Below, piece by piece: positions 1 to 7,048 of a stretch of DNA of 8,603 nucleotides. Under the pieces are notes generated by a model. The model saw only the letters and a list, made by a program, of their open reading frames with translations. It was not told the origin of the DNA and ran no database searches. Origin of the DNA: Candidatus Zixiibacteriota bacterium (GTDB lineage Bacteria > Zixibacteria > MSB-5A5 > GN15 > JACZUZ01); the NCBI GenBank assembly GCA_022572905.1, contig JACZUZ010000053.1, positions 1 through 8,603 of the forward strand. Direction: 5' to 3'. Positions within the stretch are counted from its first letter, which is position 1. The number at the start of each line of letters is the position of its first letter. A program made the position numbers and the translations under genes.

Positions 1-323
1 GTCTGGCCGTTGAGGCATTTCTCTTGCGAGGGGCCCTGATGAATCTGAGTCATCCGGTAGGCGCAAACTTCGCCATGGAGTTGGTAGATCACAAAGAGCA
101 AGAACTGGTTAACGCCTTGATGAAATTATCATGGACAGGTAGCTGGGTAATTTCTGCCAGCGTTGGCGGCGCCATTATCGAAAGTCAGGGCTATGAATTA
201 CCTATGCTGATCACTGCCGGGCTGTATGTGTTTTCCTCGCTCTTATACTACGCCTTTTTCAATCGTTCGGAGTCCAGAATCAACGGATCTTTCGTAGTGC
301 GAGAAGTGGAGGAGGCCTCATGA
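1..323 (+). CDS. MFS transporter, C-terminal part (5' end outside window)
   Basis: This is the C-terminal end of an integral inner-membrane transporter. The frame is open from base 3 without a start that fits a whole protein, so the gene begins upstream; the TTG at 24 is only an internal leucine codon. The visible ~107 residues begin with an Arg-Gly-Ala-Leu-Met-Asn stretch followed by a PVGANFAMELV segment, which resembles the loop and helix region before the last two helices of major facilitator proteins. Two hydrophobic segments follow, around WTGSWVISASVGGAII and LPMLITAGLYVFSSLLYYAF, which fit TM11 and TM12, then a short polar cytoplasmic tail. The substrate cannot be read from this fragment. 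Its stop overlaps the trpC start by ATGA, so it is probably cotranscribed with the trp genes; a role in moving an aromatic compound is possible but is inference only. Confidence 0.75.
   Translation, partial: LAVEAFLLRGALMNLSHPVGANFAMELVDHKEQELVNALMKLSWTGSWVISASVGGAIIESQGYELPMLITAGLYVFSSLLYYAFFNRSESRINGSFVVREVEEAS
308..315 (+). promoter_or_regulatory. Strong ribosome binding site for trpC
   Basis: GGAGGAGG lies 4 bases before the ATG at 320, or 7 bases if the first GGAGG is used, inside the end of the transporter gene. It supports the start at 320 and translation coupled to the upstream gene. Confidence 0.75.
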
Positions 324-1096
324 GCGGAATTCTGGAAGATATCATCGCAATCAAGAAGGCAAATCTTAAGAAAATCTTGTCAAACCGCGGCGAACTCGGA
401 AGCAGGATTACTGCGAATGTTTTCAAATCTTCTTTGACCAAAGCGGAGGGCGTCGCCATCATCGCGGAAACAAAGAAAGCGTCGCCTTCACGCGGAATAA
501 TGATTGCCGACTACAACGCCTCCGAGATTGCTCTCGAATATGAGAAAGGCGGAGCCAGCGCAGTCTCGGTTCTAACCGAAGAGGATTTCTTCGGCGGTTC
601 ACCCTCTGACTTATCTGATGTCAAACGCGCATGTGCGCTCCCCACGCTATGCAAGGACTTCTTCATAGACCCGCACCAAGCGGCCTGGGCCAAATCGCAT
701 GGAGCTGACGCGATTTTATTGATTGTTCGAGCGCTGTCTGATGGTCAGTTACAGGAGATACTTGAAGCGGCGAATGAAGTTTCACTGGCCAGCCTGGTCG
801 AAGTGCATTCTGAAGCTGAGTTCGAACGCGCTGTAAATTCCGGCGCAGAAATAATAGGCGTTAATAATCGCGACCTCGACACACTTGAAGTATCACTTGA
901 AGTGTCAGAAAGAATAGCGGGGATGGTTTCGCAAGTCACGCGCAACGGGACCATTACTATTTCGGAGTCGGGAATAAAAGAACGCGCCGATATTGAACGT
1001 TTGCAAAAGCTGGGTTATGAAGCCTTTCTGATCGGTGAGTCCCTGGGAACAGCGGATGACCGAGTCGCGCATTTACAAGGACTATTGGGAAAATGA
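320..1096 (+). CDS. trpC: Indole-3-glycerol phosphate synthase TrpC
   Basis: This cytoplasmic TIM-barrel enzyme closes and decarboxylates CdRP (the carboxyphenylamino-deoxyribulose phosphate) to indole-3-glycerol phosphate, the fourth committed step of tryptophan synthesis. At 258 residues it has the usual length of a monofunctional TrpC. Family motifs appear in order: AETKKASPSRG (49-59), SVLTEEDFFGGS (83-94), CKDFFID (111-117), LVEVHSEAE (159-167), GVNNRDL (180-186), SESGI (215-219) and FLIGESL (236-242). By motif, the catalytic residues are Glu50, Lys52, Lys112, Glu161 and Asn182 or Asn183. It is not fused to TrpF, unlike the E. coli enzyme. The start overlaps the transporter stop and the end overlaps the trpF start, both as ATGA. 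No key residue appears to be missing. Confidence 0.97.
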   Translation: MSGILEDIIAIKKANLKKILSNRGELGSRITANVFKSSLTKAEGVAIIAETKKASPSRGIMIADYNASEIALEYEKGGASAVSVLTEEDFFGGSPSDLSDVKRACALPTLCKDFFIDPHQAAWAKSHGADAILLIVRALSDGQLQEILEAANEVSLASLVEVHSEAEFERAVNSGAEIIGVNNRDLDTLEVSLEVSERIAGMVSQVTRNGTITISESGIKERADIERLQKLGYEAFLIGESLGTADDRVAHLQGLLGK

Positions 1097-1722
1097 TAGC
1101 CAGGCCGAAAATAAAGATTTGCGGAATAACCCGCCTGAAAGACGCCCGACTGTCTGTGAGCCTGGGCGCTGATTATCTGGGATTTATATTCTACCGCAAG
1201 TCCAAAAGATATATCTCTCCGGATGACGCTTGTAAAATCGCATATTCAGTCAACCCGCTTGTTTCGATTGTTGCGGTTTTCGTGGATGAAACTCCTGAAC
1301 ACATGCTTAAAATTTCCCGGAAAATCCGCGCTAACGTTATCCAACTCCACGGGAACCAATCGGAGCGCGTAGTGCGGAAACTACAAAGCGAGGGCATGAA
1401 AGTGGCTCTGGCGTTTGGCGTCTCGTCCAAAACGGACTGGAAACGGGTTTATGCAACCTCAGCCGATTTTGTTCTGCTGGATAATAGCGCGGAAAATGAA
1501 AAGGGAGGTACAGGGAAAGTATTTGACTGGGGATTGGTTCCCCGAAGAAAAATCAGGAATCTGTTTCTGGCGGGAGGTTTGGAAGCAGGTAATTACGGTA
1601 GGGCTATTAAGAAATTCTCACCTCTGATCCTTGATTTCAATTCCGGCGTAGAAGTCAGACCGGGTCTGAAGTCTTCGGTGAAGTTAAAGTATCTCTTTAA
1701 GTCACTTGCGGAGACACTATGA
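1093..1722 (+). CDS. trpF: Phosphoribosylanthranilate isomerase TrpF
   Basis: This enzyme converts N-(5'-phosphoribosyl)anthranilate to CdRP by an Amadori rearrangement, supplying the substrate of TrpC. It is 209 residues, normal for monofunctional TrpF. Visible motifs are [11 protein letters not shown] with the general-base Cys10, [10 protein letters not shown] (25-34), VAVFVDE (60-66), IQLHGNQSE (83-91), VLLDN with the likely general-acid Asp130, and GGTGKVFDW (138-146). FLAGGL (158-163) and [10 protein letters not shown] (184-193) form the phosphate-binding end. The strand before SGVE reads LDFN, where a small residue or Ser is more usual, but the binding loop is intact. The ribosome binding site is poor (AAGGA at 1077-1081, 11 bases away), so translation probably depends on coupling through the ATGA overlap with trpC. 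It also overlaps trpB by ATGA. Confidence 0.96.
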   Translation: MIARPKIKICGITRLKDARLSVSLGADYLGFIFYRKSKRYISPDDACKIAYSVNPLVSIVAVFVDETPEHMLKISRKIRANVIQLHGNQSERVVRKLQSEGMKVALAFGVSSKTDWKRVYATSADFVLLDNSAENEKGGTGKVFDWGLVPRRKIRNLFLAGGLEAGNYGRAIKKFSPLILDFNSGVEVRPGLKSSVKLKYLFKSLAETL

Positions 1723-2954
1723 CTCTGTTGACTGGAAAATACCCCGACAAACGTGGTAGGTTTGGAAAGTATGGCGGTCGCTATGTACCGGAGACTGTTA
1801 TGTACGCTCTGGAGGAATTGACCCAGGCCTATAAGTCGTCCAAGCGGGACAAGAGTTTCCAAAGCGAGCTTTCGATTTTGTTGCGCGATTATTCCGGTCG
1901 CCCAACTCCCCTGTACTTTGCCGAACGATTCTCCGATAAAGTCGGGGCCGATGTTTATTTCAAGCGTGAAGACCTCAATCACACCGGGGCGCACAAAATA
2001 AATAACTGCCTCGGACAAGCGTTGCTGGCCAGAAAGATGGGCAAGCGCAGAATTATAGCTGAAACCGGAGCGGGGCAGCATGGTCTGGCGACCGCAACAG
2101 TGTGCGCATTGTTTGATCTTGAATGTGTGATCTATATGGGCGCCATAGATGTCAAGCGTCAGATATCTAATGTTCGTAAAATGGAACTGCTAGACGCAAA
2201 AGTAATCCCGGTGGAAAGCGGTTCCAAAACTCTCAAAGACGCCACCAACGAAGCGCTGCGAGACTGGGTCACAAATGTAAGGGAGACATTTTATATAATT
2301 GGCTCTGTTGTGGGGCCACACCCTTATCCAGCTATGGTCCGCGACTTTCAGTCGATCATTGGCAGGGAAGCGCGCGCACAGATACTAAAGCGCGCCGGTC
2401 GATTGCCGGATTTGGCAATCGCGTGTGTGGGTGGCGGGTCGAACGCTCTGGGTTTGTTCTCCGCGTTTCTTGATGATAAGAAAGTAGATTTACTGGGGGT
2501 GGAGGCTGCTGGCAAGGGACTCACAAGCGGTCAACACAGCGCAACTTTAACCCTCGGCAAGCCCGGCGTGCTGCACGGTTCGATGAGTTATTTGCTGTAC
2601 GATTACGACGGACAAATTACACTTCCGCATTCAATCTCAGCGGGTCTGGATTATCCGGGAGTGGGTCCCGAGCATTCGTTTCTCAAAGACAGCGGCCGCG
2701 TGGAGTATACATCTGTTACAGATAAAGAGGCGCTAAGCGCCTTCAAACTTGTCTGCAAGCTGGAAGGAATTGTCCCTGCTCTTGAATCGTCCCATGCTTT
2801 GGCGCATCTGTTAAAGAAAAAAGCGCTTAAGCAATATACAGGGCGAAGCAAATCCAAACGACCGATAGTACTCTTCTGTCTTTCGGGACGCGGCGACAAA
2901 GACCTCGATATTGTCATTCCAATGCGAAGGGACTCCGAGGGGGCGAAAATATAG
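1719..2954 (+). CDS. trpB: Tryptophan synthase beta subunit TrpB
   Basis: This PLP-dependent subunit condenses indole, channelled from TrpA, with L-serine to give L-tryptophan in the alpha2-beta2 complex. It is 411 residues, close to the usual ~400 for TrpB1, the form that partners TrpA. It opens with the typical [11 protein letters not shown] (15-25). [12 protein letters not shown] precedes [14 protein letters not shown], which holds the Schiff-base Lys93. ETGAGQHG contains catalytic Glu115, GGGSNA (238-243) binds the PLP phosphate, [12 protein letters not shown] (349-360) is the conserved late motif, and SGRGDKD (389-395) places Ser389 by the PLP ring nitrogen. GGAG at 1710-1713 lies 5 bases before the ATG. 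It ends in TAG two bases before trpA, the usual tight pairing of subunits. All expected residues are present. Confidence 0.98.
   Translation: MTLLTGKYPDKRGRFGKYGGRYVPETVMYALEELTQAYKSSKRDKSFQSELSILLRDYSGRPTPLYFAERFSDKVGADVYFKREDLNHTGAHKINNCLGQALLARKMGKRRIIAETGAGQHGLATATVCALFDLECVIYMGAIDVKRQISNVRKMELLDAKVIPVESGSKTLKDATNEALRDWVTNVRETFYIIGSVVGPHPYPAMVRDFQSIIGREARAQILKRAGRLPDLAIACVGGGSNALGLFSAFLDDKKVDLLGVEAAGKGLTSGQHSATLTLGKPGVLHGSMSYLLYDYDGQITLPHSISAGLDYPGVGPEHSFLKDSGRVEYTSVTDKEALSAFKLVCKLEGIVPALESSHALAHLLKKKALKQYTGRSKSKRPIVLFCLSGRGDKDLDIVIPMRRDSEGAKI
2400..2421 (+). repeat. Short perfect inverted repeat inside trpB
   Basis: An 8-base stem, CGATTGCC, pairs with GGCAATCG across a 6-base loop (2408-2413). 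It lies in coding sequence just before the GGGSN codons and has no T-run after it. The pairing is seen directly; a function is not suggested and chance is likely. Confidence 0.3.
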
Positions 2955-2956
2955 CT

Positions 2957-3811
2957 ATGTCTTCTAAAATTCAAAATTTGAAGAGTTCTGATAATTTATC
3001 TCGTAGCCATCTCGATGTTCTAGCCTCGCTGATGAGCGGTGTAAGAAACAATGGGCGAAAATTGTTGATCCCTTATTTTACCGCTGGGTATCCGTCGCTG
3101 AGGGCTACTTATGATTTGGCGAAACTTGCCGAAGATTGCGGCGCGGACATACTCGAACTTGGAGCGCCCTTCTCCGATCCGCTCGCGGATGGCCCAACAA
3201 TTCAGAAATCAAGTCAAATCGCGCTTGACAATGGCGTGAACCTCGAAAGTATTCTCAACCTGGTGGAAAAAATCAGGGTGAAATCAAATCTACCAATTTT
3301 CATCATGGGATATTACAATCCAATTGAGGCCTTTGGGCCACGCAGGTTTGTCAAGGCGGCGTCAGCGAGCGGACTGACGGGTATGATAATTCCTGACCTT
3401 CCGCCCGAGGAAGGCGAAGAGTTCACAGGATTCGCTAAAGAGTCGAATGTTGCGGTGACATTTTTGGCTGCGCCCACGTCGACAGCAAAGAGGCTGAAGA
3501 AAATAGATAGCATGTCAACTCATTTTGTTTACGCAGTAACCGTGGCCGGGGTAACCGGCGCCAGGAAAAGTTTCGGCACGGAAACATTGGGCGCGCTCCG
3601 TCGGTTTCGACATGCGCTAAGAAAGCCGTTTGTAGCTGGCTTCGGAGTTTCCACACCCCAAAATGCCGCCAAGCTTGCCAGAGTTAGTGATGGTGTTGTT
3701 ATTGGCTCTGCGCTAATCAAGGCTCTTGATGGGTCAGGATATAGAGCTGGATCAAAACAGATTGCTAATCTTCTCACAGCTGTTAGAAAGTCTCTTGACG
3801 GGCTGACCTGA
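2957..3811 (+). CDS. trpA: Tryptophan synthase alpha subunit TrpA
   Basis: This TIM-barrel subunit cleaves indole-3-glycerol phosphate to indole and glyceraldehyde 3-phosphate and passes indole to TrpB. The motifs are IPYFTAGYPS (38-47), LELGAPFSDPLADGPTIQ (66-83) with the catalytic pair Glu67 and Asp78 (spaced 11 apart, as Glu49 and Asp60 are in E. coli), GYYNPI (118-123), IPDLPPEE (145-152), AGVTGAR (197-203) for the active-site loop, and GFGVST (228-233). At 284 residues it is about 16 longer than E. coli TrpA, all at the N terminus. GAGGGGG (2937-2943) lies 13 bases before the ATG, a somewhat long spacing. The other in-frame ATG at 3032 lacks a ribosome binding site and would remove most of the first helix, so 2957 is preferred. 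Confidence 0.96.
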   Translation: MSSKIQNLKSSDNLSRSHLDVLASLMSGVRNNGRKLLIPYFTAGYPSLRATYDLAKLAEDCGADILELGAPFSDPLADGPTIQKSSQIALDNGVNLESILNLVEKIRVKSNLPIFIMGYYNPIEAFGPRRFVKAASASGLTGMIIPDLPPEEGEEFTGFAKESNVAVTFLAAPTSTAKRLKKIDSMSTHFVYAVTVAGVTGARKSFGTETLGALRRFRHALRKPFVAGFGVSTPQNAAKLARVSDGVVIGSALIKALDGSGYRAGSKQIANLLTAVRKSLDGLT

Positions 3812-3829
3812 TTCGAAAGACAACCAGAT

Positions 3830-4150
3830 ATGATGCGCAACACTCAAAAGAATGATCCGAAGGACGGCAAAAATCGCCGAAACGAAATGCGTAAACGCGT
3901 AGACTTGTTGGACGTCGAGCTTCTCGATATTCTCAACAAGAGAGTCGCTCTGGTCATCGAAATGGGTAAGATCAAAAAGAAGGCGGGGATGAAGCTCTAT
4001 GATCCGGGGAGGGAAGAGAGCGTCCTTAAGAGACTTGTAGAAGAAAACAAAGGTCCACTTGACGCTGAGGCTGTTGTCAGACTTTTTGAAAGAATTATTG
4101 ATGAGTCCCGCCACGCCGAGCGCGTGCGAGTATACGATAGGGAAGGTTAG
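3830..4150 (+). CDS. aroQ: Chorismate mutase, AroQ type
   Basis: This small all-helical enzyme rearranges chorismate to prephenate, the branch point to phenylalanine and tyrosine. The 106 residues contain the AroQ pattern. Aligned by eye with the E. coli P-protein mutase domain at a constant offset of 10, Arg21, Arg38, Lys49, Asp58, Arg61 and Glu62 match active-site residues Arg11, Arg28, Lys39, Asp48, Arg51 and Glu52. The final one, Gln88 in E. coli, falls at Glu97 here. The first ~20 residues are polar and lysine/arginine-rich and look disordered. No ribosome binding site is clear before 3830 or 3833, and a start at 3887 (Met20) would give a more typical 87 residues, so the N terminus is uncertain. 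It begins 18 bases after trpA and ends in TAG 15 bases before the DAHP synthase gene, in the same frame as it. No dehydratase or dehydrogenase domain is fused to it. Confidence 0.9.
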   Translation: MMRNTQKNDPKDGKNRRNEMRKRVDLLDVELLDILNKRVALVIEMGKIKKKAGMKLYDPGREESVLKRLVEENKGPLDAEAVVRLFERIIDESRHAERVRVYDREG

Positions 4151-4165
4151 ACTGGTAAAAATTAT

Positions 4166-5179
4166 ATGATGATTGTAATGGAGCAAACTGCCACCGAAGA
4201 ACAGACCCAGGCAGTGCTCAAGAAACTGACCGAACACGGTTTCGATATTCATAAATCGACCGGAGCCACTAAAACTGTTCTAGGCGTTGTTGGTGATACC
4301 GCCGCAGTGGACGTTCGCGATTATGAAATGCTTCCCGGCGTTAGCGAAGTCATTAGGGTAAGCGATCCATTCAAGCTTGTTGGGCGCGTATTTAAGAGTG
4401 ATGACACAATACTCAATATCAAAGGCGTCAAAATCGGCGGCAAAGAACTGGTTATGATGTCCGGGCCATGCTCGGTTGAATCTGAGGAACTGATAAGAGA
4501 GGCGGCTAGATTTGTCAAAAAATCCGGCGCAAAAATCTTGCGCGGTGGAGCCTATAAACCACGCTCATCGCCGTACACTTTTCAAGGACTGGGTCTTGAT
4601 GGTTACAAATTTCTGCGCAGGGCCGCCGATGAAAATGATCTGTTGGTAATTTCTGAAGTAATGGATAGAGAGCAAATTCCCGAGGCGGTGAAATATGTTG
4701 ACATTATCCAGGTCGGCGCCAGGAACATGCAGAACTATACGCTCTTGCGGGAGCTCGGAAATATTCCCAAACCTATTTTGCTGAAGCGCGGGATGTCGGC
4801 TACGATAAAAGAACTTTTAATGTCAGCGGAATACATAATGGCTGGCGGCAATCATGATGTAATGCTTTGCGAAAGAGGCATTCGCACCTTTGAAACTTAC
4901 ACCAGAAACACAATGGATATTTCAGCTATTCCGATCTTGAAAAAACTTTCCCATCTGCCGGTAGTAGCTGATCCAAGCCACGGCGCCGGTTTGCGCGATT
5001 TGGTAATTCCTATGGCCCGCGCGGCTGTGGCCGCTGGCGCTGACGCGCTTTTGGTCGAAGCTCATCAGGATCCGGATAACGCTCTTTCCGATGGCGCGCA
5101 GTCATTGTATCCGGAACAATTGGATGAGCTCATGTCACAGTTGAAAATTATCGCGCCGGCGGTAGGGAGAGCTCTGTGA
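4166..5179 (+). CDS. aroF: DAHP synthase (3-deoxy-7-phosphoheptulonate synthase), class I beta, copy 1
   Basis: This enzyme condenses phosphoenolpyruvate with erythrose 4-phosphate to DAHP, the entry step of the shikimate pathway. Residues 1-~75 form a ferredoxin-like (ACT-like) regulatory domain as in the Thermotoga maritima enzyme, and ~90-337 the catalytic TIM barrel. The length (337) and numbering match that enzyme. The metal ligands fall at Cys102 in GPCSVES, His272 in DPSHGAG, Glu298 in VEAHQDP and Asp309 in LSDGAQ. Substrate motifs include RGGAYKPR (126-133), [10 protein letters not shown] (182-191) and LLKRGMSAT (205-213). His29 and Ser31, which contact the tyrosine inhibitor in the Thermotoga enzyme, are both kept, so tyrosine feedback is a reasonable inference. 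The ribosome binding site is weak: GGAAGG at 4141-4146 ends 19 bases upstream. A start at 4169 is nearly as good. Confidence 0.96.
   Translation: MMIVMEQTATEEQTQAVLKKLTEHGFDIHKSTGATKTVLGVVGDTAAVDVRDYEMLPGVSEVIRVSDPFKLVGRVFKSDDTILNIKGVKIGGKELVMMSGPCSVESEELIREAARFVKKSGAKILRGGAYKPRSSPYTFQGLGLDGYKFLRRAADENDLLVISEVMDREQIPEAVKYVDIIQVGARNMQNYTLLRELGNIPKPILLKRGMSATIKELLMSAEYIMAGGNHDVMLCERGIRTFETYTRNTMDISAIPILKKLSHLPVVADPSHGAGLRDLVIPMARAAVAAGADALLVEAHQDPDNALSDGAQSLYPEQLDELMSQLKIIAPAVGRAL
5164..5169 (+). promoter_or_regulatory. Ribosome binding site deciding the GTG start of argS
   Basis: AGGGAG ends 6 bases before the GTG at 5176 and lies within the last codons of the DAHP synthase gene. This favours the GTG over the in-frame ATG at 5194. 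Confidence 0.65.
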
Positions 5180-7047
5180 GCGCGACTCTTCAAATGGCAA
5201 AAACGCAAATGGGCATCGATTCAATAAAGTATACAGGAAGCGAAACCGCTCTTGGCGCCTGCCGCTTGAAACTTGCCGAATGTTTGCGCGCGGCTCTTAC
5301 GTCGGCATACAAGGACTCTCTCAATGATACGAATCTTCTGGATGCGGATTATATATATTCATCATTTGAACGTCCGCGCAATCCGGAGTTTGGTGATCTT
5401 GCCACACCGCTTTTCCCGTATGTCAAAGTCTTAAAAAAGGCTCCGGACAAGATTTTCGGCGAAGTGTCTGAAGCGCTGGAAATTCCGAAGGAACTAGGCG
5501 AGGCCAGTTTCGCTGGCGGATACATAAATTGGAAGTTAAACCTTGGTGATTTTTCTAAAGCCCTTTTGGACGAATGTCTGTCGAGTGAAAAACAATTCGG
5601 GTCATCGCAGGCCGGAGCCGGCAAGCGCATATTAGTGGAGTATTCGTCGCCAAATATCGCCAAACCTTTCGGAATCGGGCACCTTAGATCGACAATTATC
5701 GGAGCCTCACTAAAGCGCGTGTTTGAGTTCCTTGGTCATGAAACGGTAGGGATTAATTATCTCGGTGACTGGGGAACGCAGTTCGGAAAAATGATTGTCG
5801 CCTATCGAACCTGGGACGGAGAAAAAGCAATCAGCGAAGACCCGGTCCGCGGGGCCTATAATCTCTATGTACGCTTTCACGAGGAGGAAGATTCGAATCC
5901 GAGCCTGTCGGATCAGGCCCGCAAGGAATTCAAGAAACTCGAGGACGGTAATCCCGAAAGCGTAAAGCTCTGGGAAAAATTCAAAGACGTCTCACACCGT
6001 GAATTTCAGAGAGTCTATGACATACTCGGAGTAGAGTTTGATCTGGTGACAAGCGAGTCGTTCTTGAACGACAAAATGGAAAGCATTATAGGCAGGCTGA
6101 CGAAAGCCAATCTAACCGAAACTTCGCGCGGCGCGCTGATTGTTAACCTCGAAGAATACAACCTACCACCAGCGTTGCTGAGAAAACAGGATGGCGCGAC
6201 TCTTTACGCAACGAGGGATATTGCCGGATTGGTTTACAGATGGAACAAATACAATTTTTATGAGTCGCTCTATATAGTTGGCTCCGCACAGGCCGATCAT
6301 TTCAAGCAGGCTTTTAAGGTAATTGATTTGCTTGAGAGCGCCGAGAATCTATCTGATAAAGAAAGAATGACCGAAAGGGTTAAGCATATCCCTTTCGGTT
6401 GGGTCAAATTCGAAGATAAGGCGCTTTCGACCCGACGCGGGCATTTGATTATGCTTGAAGATGTCCTCAAAAAAGCGATCTATTTGGCTAAAGAAAAAAT
6501 CGCCGAAAAGAACCCCGACCTTGCAAAGTCAGATAATGTCGCAGAGCAGATCGGTGTTGGCGCAATTATTTACACCCAACTGTCAGTGCGCAGACTCAAG
6601 GATGTCAATTTCACCTGGGCCGCAGCGCTAAATTTCGAAGGCGAAACTGGTCCATACCTGCAATACACTCATGCGCGACTCTGCTCTCTTATCCGCAAAT
6701 ATGGTAAACCTGTTCCGGGAGTTGAGAGATTAGACTCTGAACTTTGCGAGAAAATGTTTTCTGACCAAATTTCACGATCTCTTATAACAACACTCGCTCG
6801 CTTTCCGGAGGAACTGGCTCATGTCGCCAGAGACTATGAGCCGAGCCACCTGTGTTCATATCTGACCGACCTTGCTACGCTGTTTAACAAATTTTACCAG
6901 CGCAAAAATTCGCACGGAAAACTAGTACGAATTATTGATGAGGATGAAAATTTGACCGCTGTCAGGATGATTCTTGTCGAATGCCTTCGTCGGACGATTG
7001 AGCGCGGATTGAATTTGTTGGGTCTCAAGGCGCCGCAGGAGATGTAG
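5176..7047 (+). CDS. argS: Arginyl-tRNA synthetase ArgS
   Basis: This class I synthetase charges tRNA-Arg with arginine for translation in the cytoplasm. The 623 residues run as an N-terminal Add1-like domain (~30-125, with FGDLATPLF at 72-80), the Rossmann catalytic core and a C-terminal DALR anticodon-binding domain (~495-623, ending [10 protein letters not shown]). The signature [19 protein letters not shown] spans 158-176; its HIGH tetrad reads GIGH at 166-169. The second signature reads ALSTRRG (416-422) in place of KMSTRKG; loss of the canonical KMSK lysine is known in Arg[13 protein letters not shown] (195-205) and [11 protein letters not shown] (492-502) are typical. The length is slightly above the usual 550-600. 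The GTG start overlaps the stop of the DAHP synthase, and tyrA begins one base after the end. Codon use looks like that of the neighbours. Confidence 0.96.
   Translation: MSATLQMAKTQMGIDSIKYTGSETALGACRLKLAECLRAALTSAYKDSLNDTNLLDADYIYSSFERPRNPEFGDLATPLFPYVKVLKKAPDKIFGEVSEALEIPKELGEASFAGGYINWKLNLGDFSKALLDECLSSEKQFGSSQAGAGKRILVEYSSPNIAKPFGIGHLRSTIIGASLKRVFEFLGHETVGINYLGDWGTQFGKMIVAYRTWDGEKAISEDPVRGAYNLYVRFHEEEDSNPSLSDQARKEFKKLEDGNPESVKLWEKFKDVSHREFQRVYDILGVEFDLVTSESFLNDKMESIIGRLTKANLTETSRGALIVNLEEYNLPPALLRKQDGATLYATRDIAGLVYRWNKYNFYESLYIVGSAQADHFKQAFKVIDLLESAENLSDKERMTERVKHIPFGWVKFEDKALSTRRGHLIMLEDVLKKAIYLAKEKIAEKNPDLAKSDNVAEQIGVGAIIYTQLSVRRLKDVNFTWAAALNFEGETGPYLQYTHARLCSLIRKYGKPVPGVERLDSELCEKMFSDQISRSLITTLARFPEELAHVARDYEPSHLCSYLTDLATLFNKFYQRKNSHGKLVRIIDEDENLTAVRMILVECLRRTIERGLNLLGLKAPQEM
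6370..6399 (+). repeat. Perfect 10-base inverted repeat inside argS
   Basis: ACCGAAAGGG (6370-6379) pairs fully with CCCTTTCGGT (6390-6399) across a 10-base loop. It lies within argS, just before the codons of the KMSK-like loop. No T-run follows, so it is not an ordinary intrinsic terminator. The encoded HIPFGWV is a family-conserved protein segment, which may explain the 3' arm; any role in mRNA stability or pausing is conjecture. Confidence 0.4.
7037..7042 (+). promoter_or_regulatory. Ribosome binding site for the GTG start of tyrA
   Basis: AGGAGA ends 6 bases before the GTG at 7049, within the last codons of argS. It supports the GTG start and therefore the basic N-terminal extension of TyrA. 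Confidence 0.7.
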
Positions 7048-7048
7048 A

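Noticed and set aside
890..908. Repeated CACTTGAAGT in trpC
   Set aside because: The two copies encode a tandem Leu-Glu-Val in a helix of the TrpC barrel; this is a short protein-level repeat with no sign of an operator.
1655..1669. Small palindrome TCAGAC-CGG-GTCTGA near the end of trpF
   Set aside because: It has only six paired bases, lies in coding sequence and is not followed by a T-run; it is not a terminator.
1593..2081. A 162-codon open frame on the minus strand over trpF and trpB
   Set aside because: It lies opposite the strongly conserved TrpF and TrpB coding sequence, its translation resembles no family I recognise, and it is explained as a shadow of the real genes.
2294..2299. 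TATAAT resembling a promoter -10 box inside trpB
   Set aside because: There is no TTGACA-like element about 17 bases upstream, and the site is far from any downstream gene start.
3812..3829. Possible terminator between trpA and the chorismate mutase gene
   Set aside because: The 18-base spacer holds no stem-loop or T-run, so transcription probably continues.
4148..4150. Amber codon read as pyrrolysine or another recoded residue
   Set aside because: TAG ends trpB and argS in the same window, where good starts follow at once, so TAG behaves as a normal stop.
3752..4252. A 166-codon open frame on the minus strand over the trpA-aroQ-aroF junctions
   Set aside because: The opposite strand carries three genes with clear motifs and conserved order. 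The antisense translation shows no coherent domain, so it is taken as a shadow.
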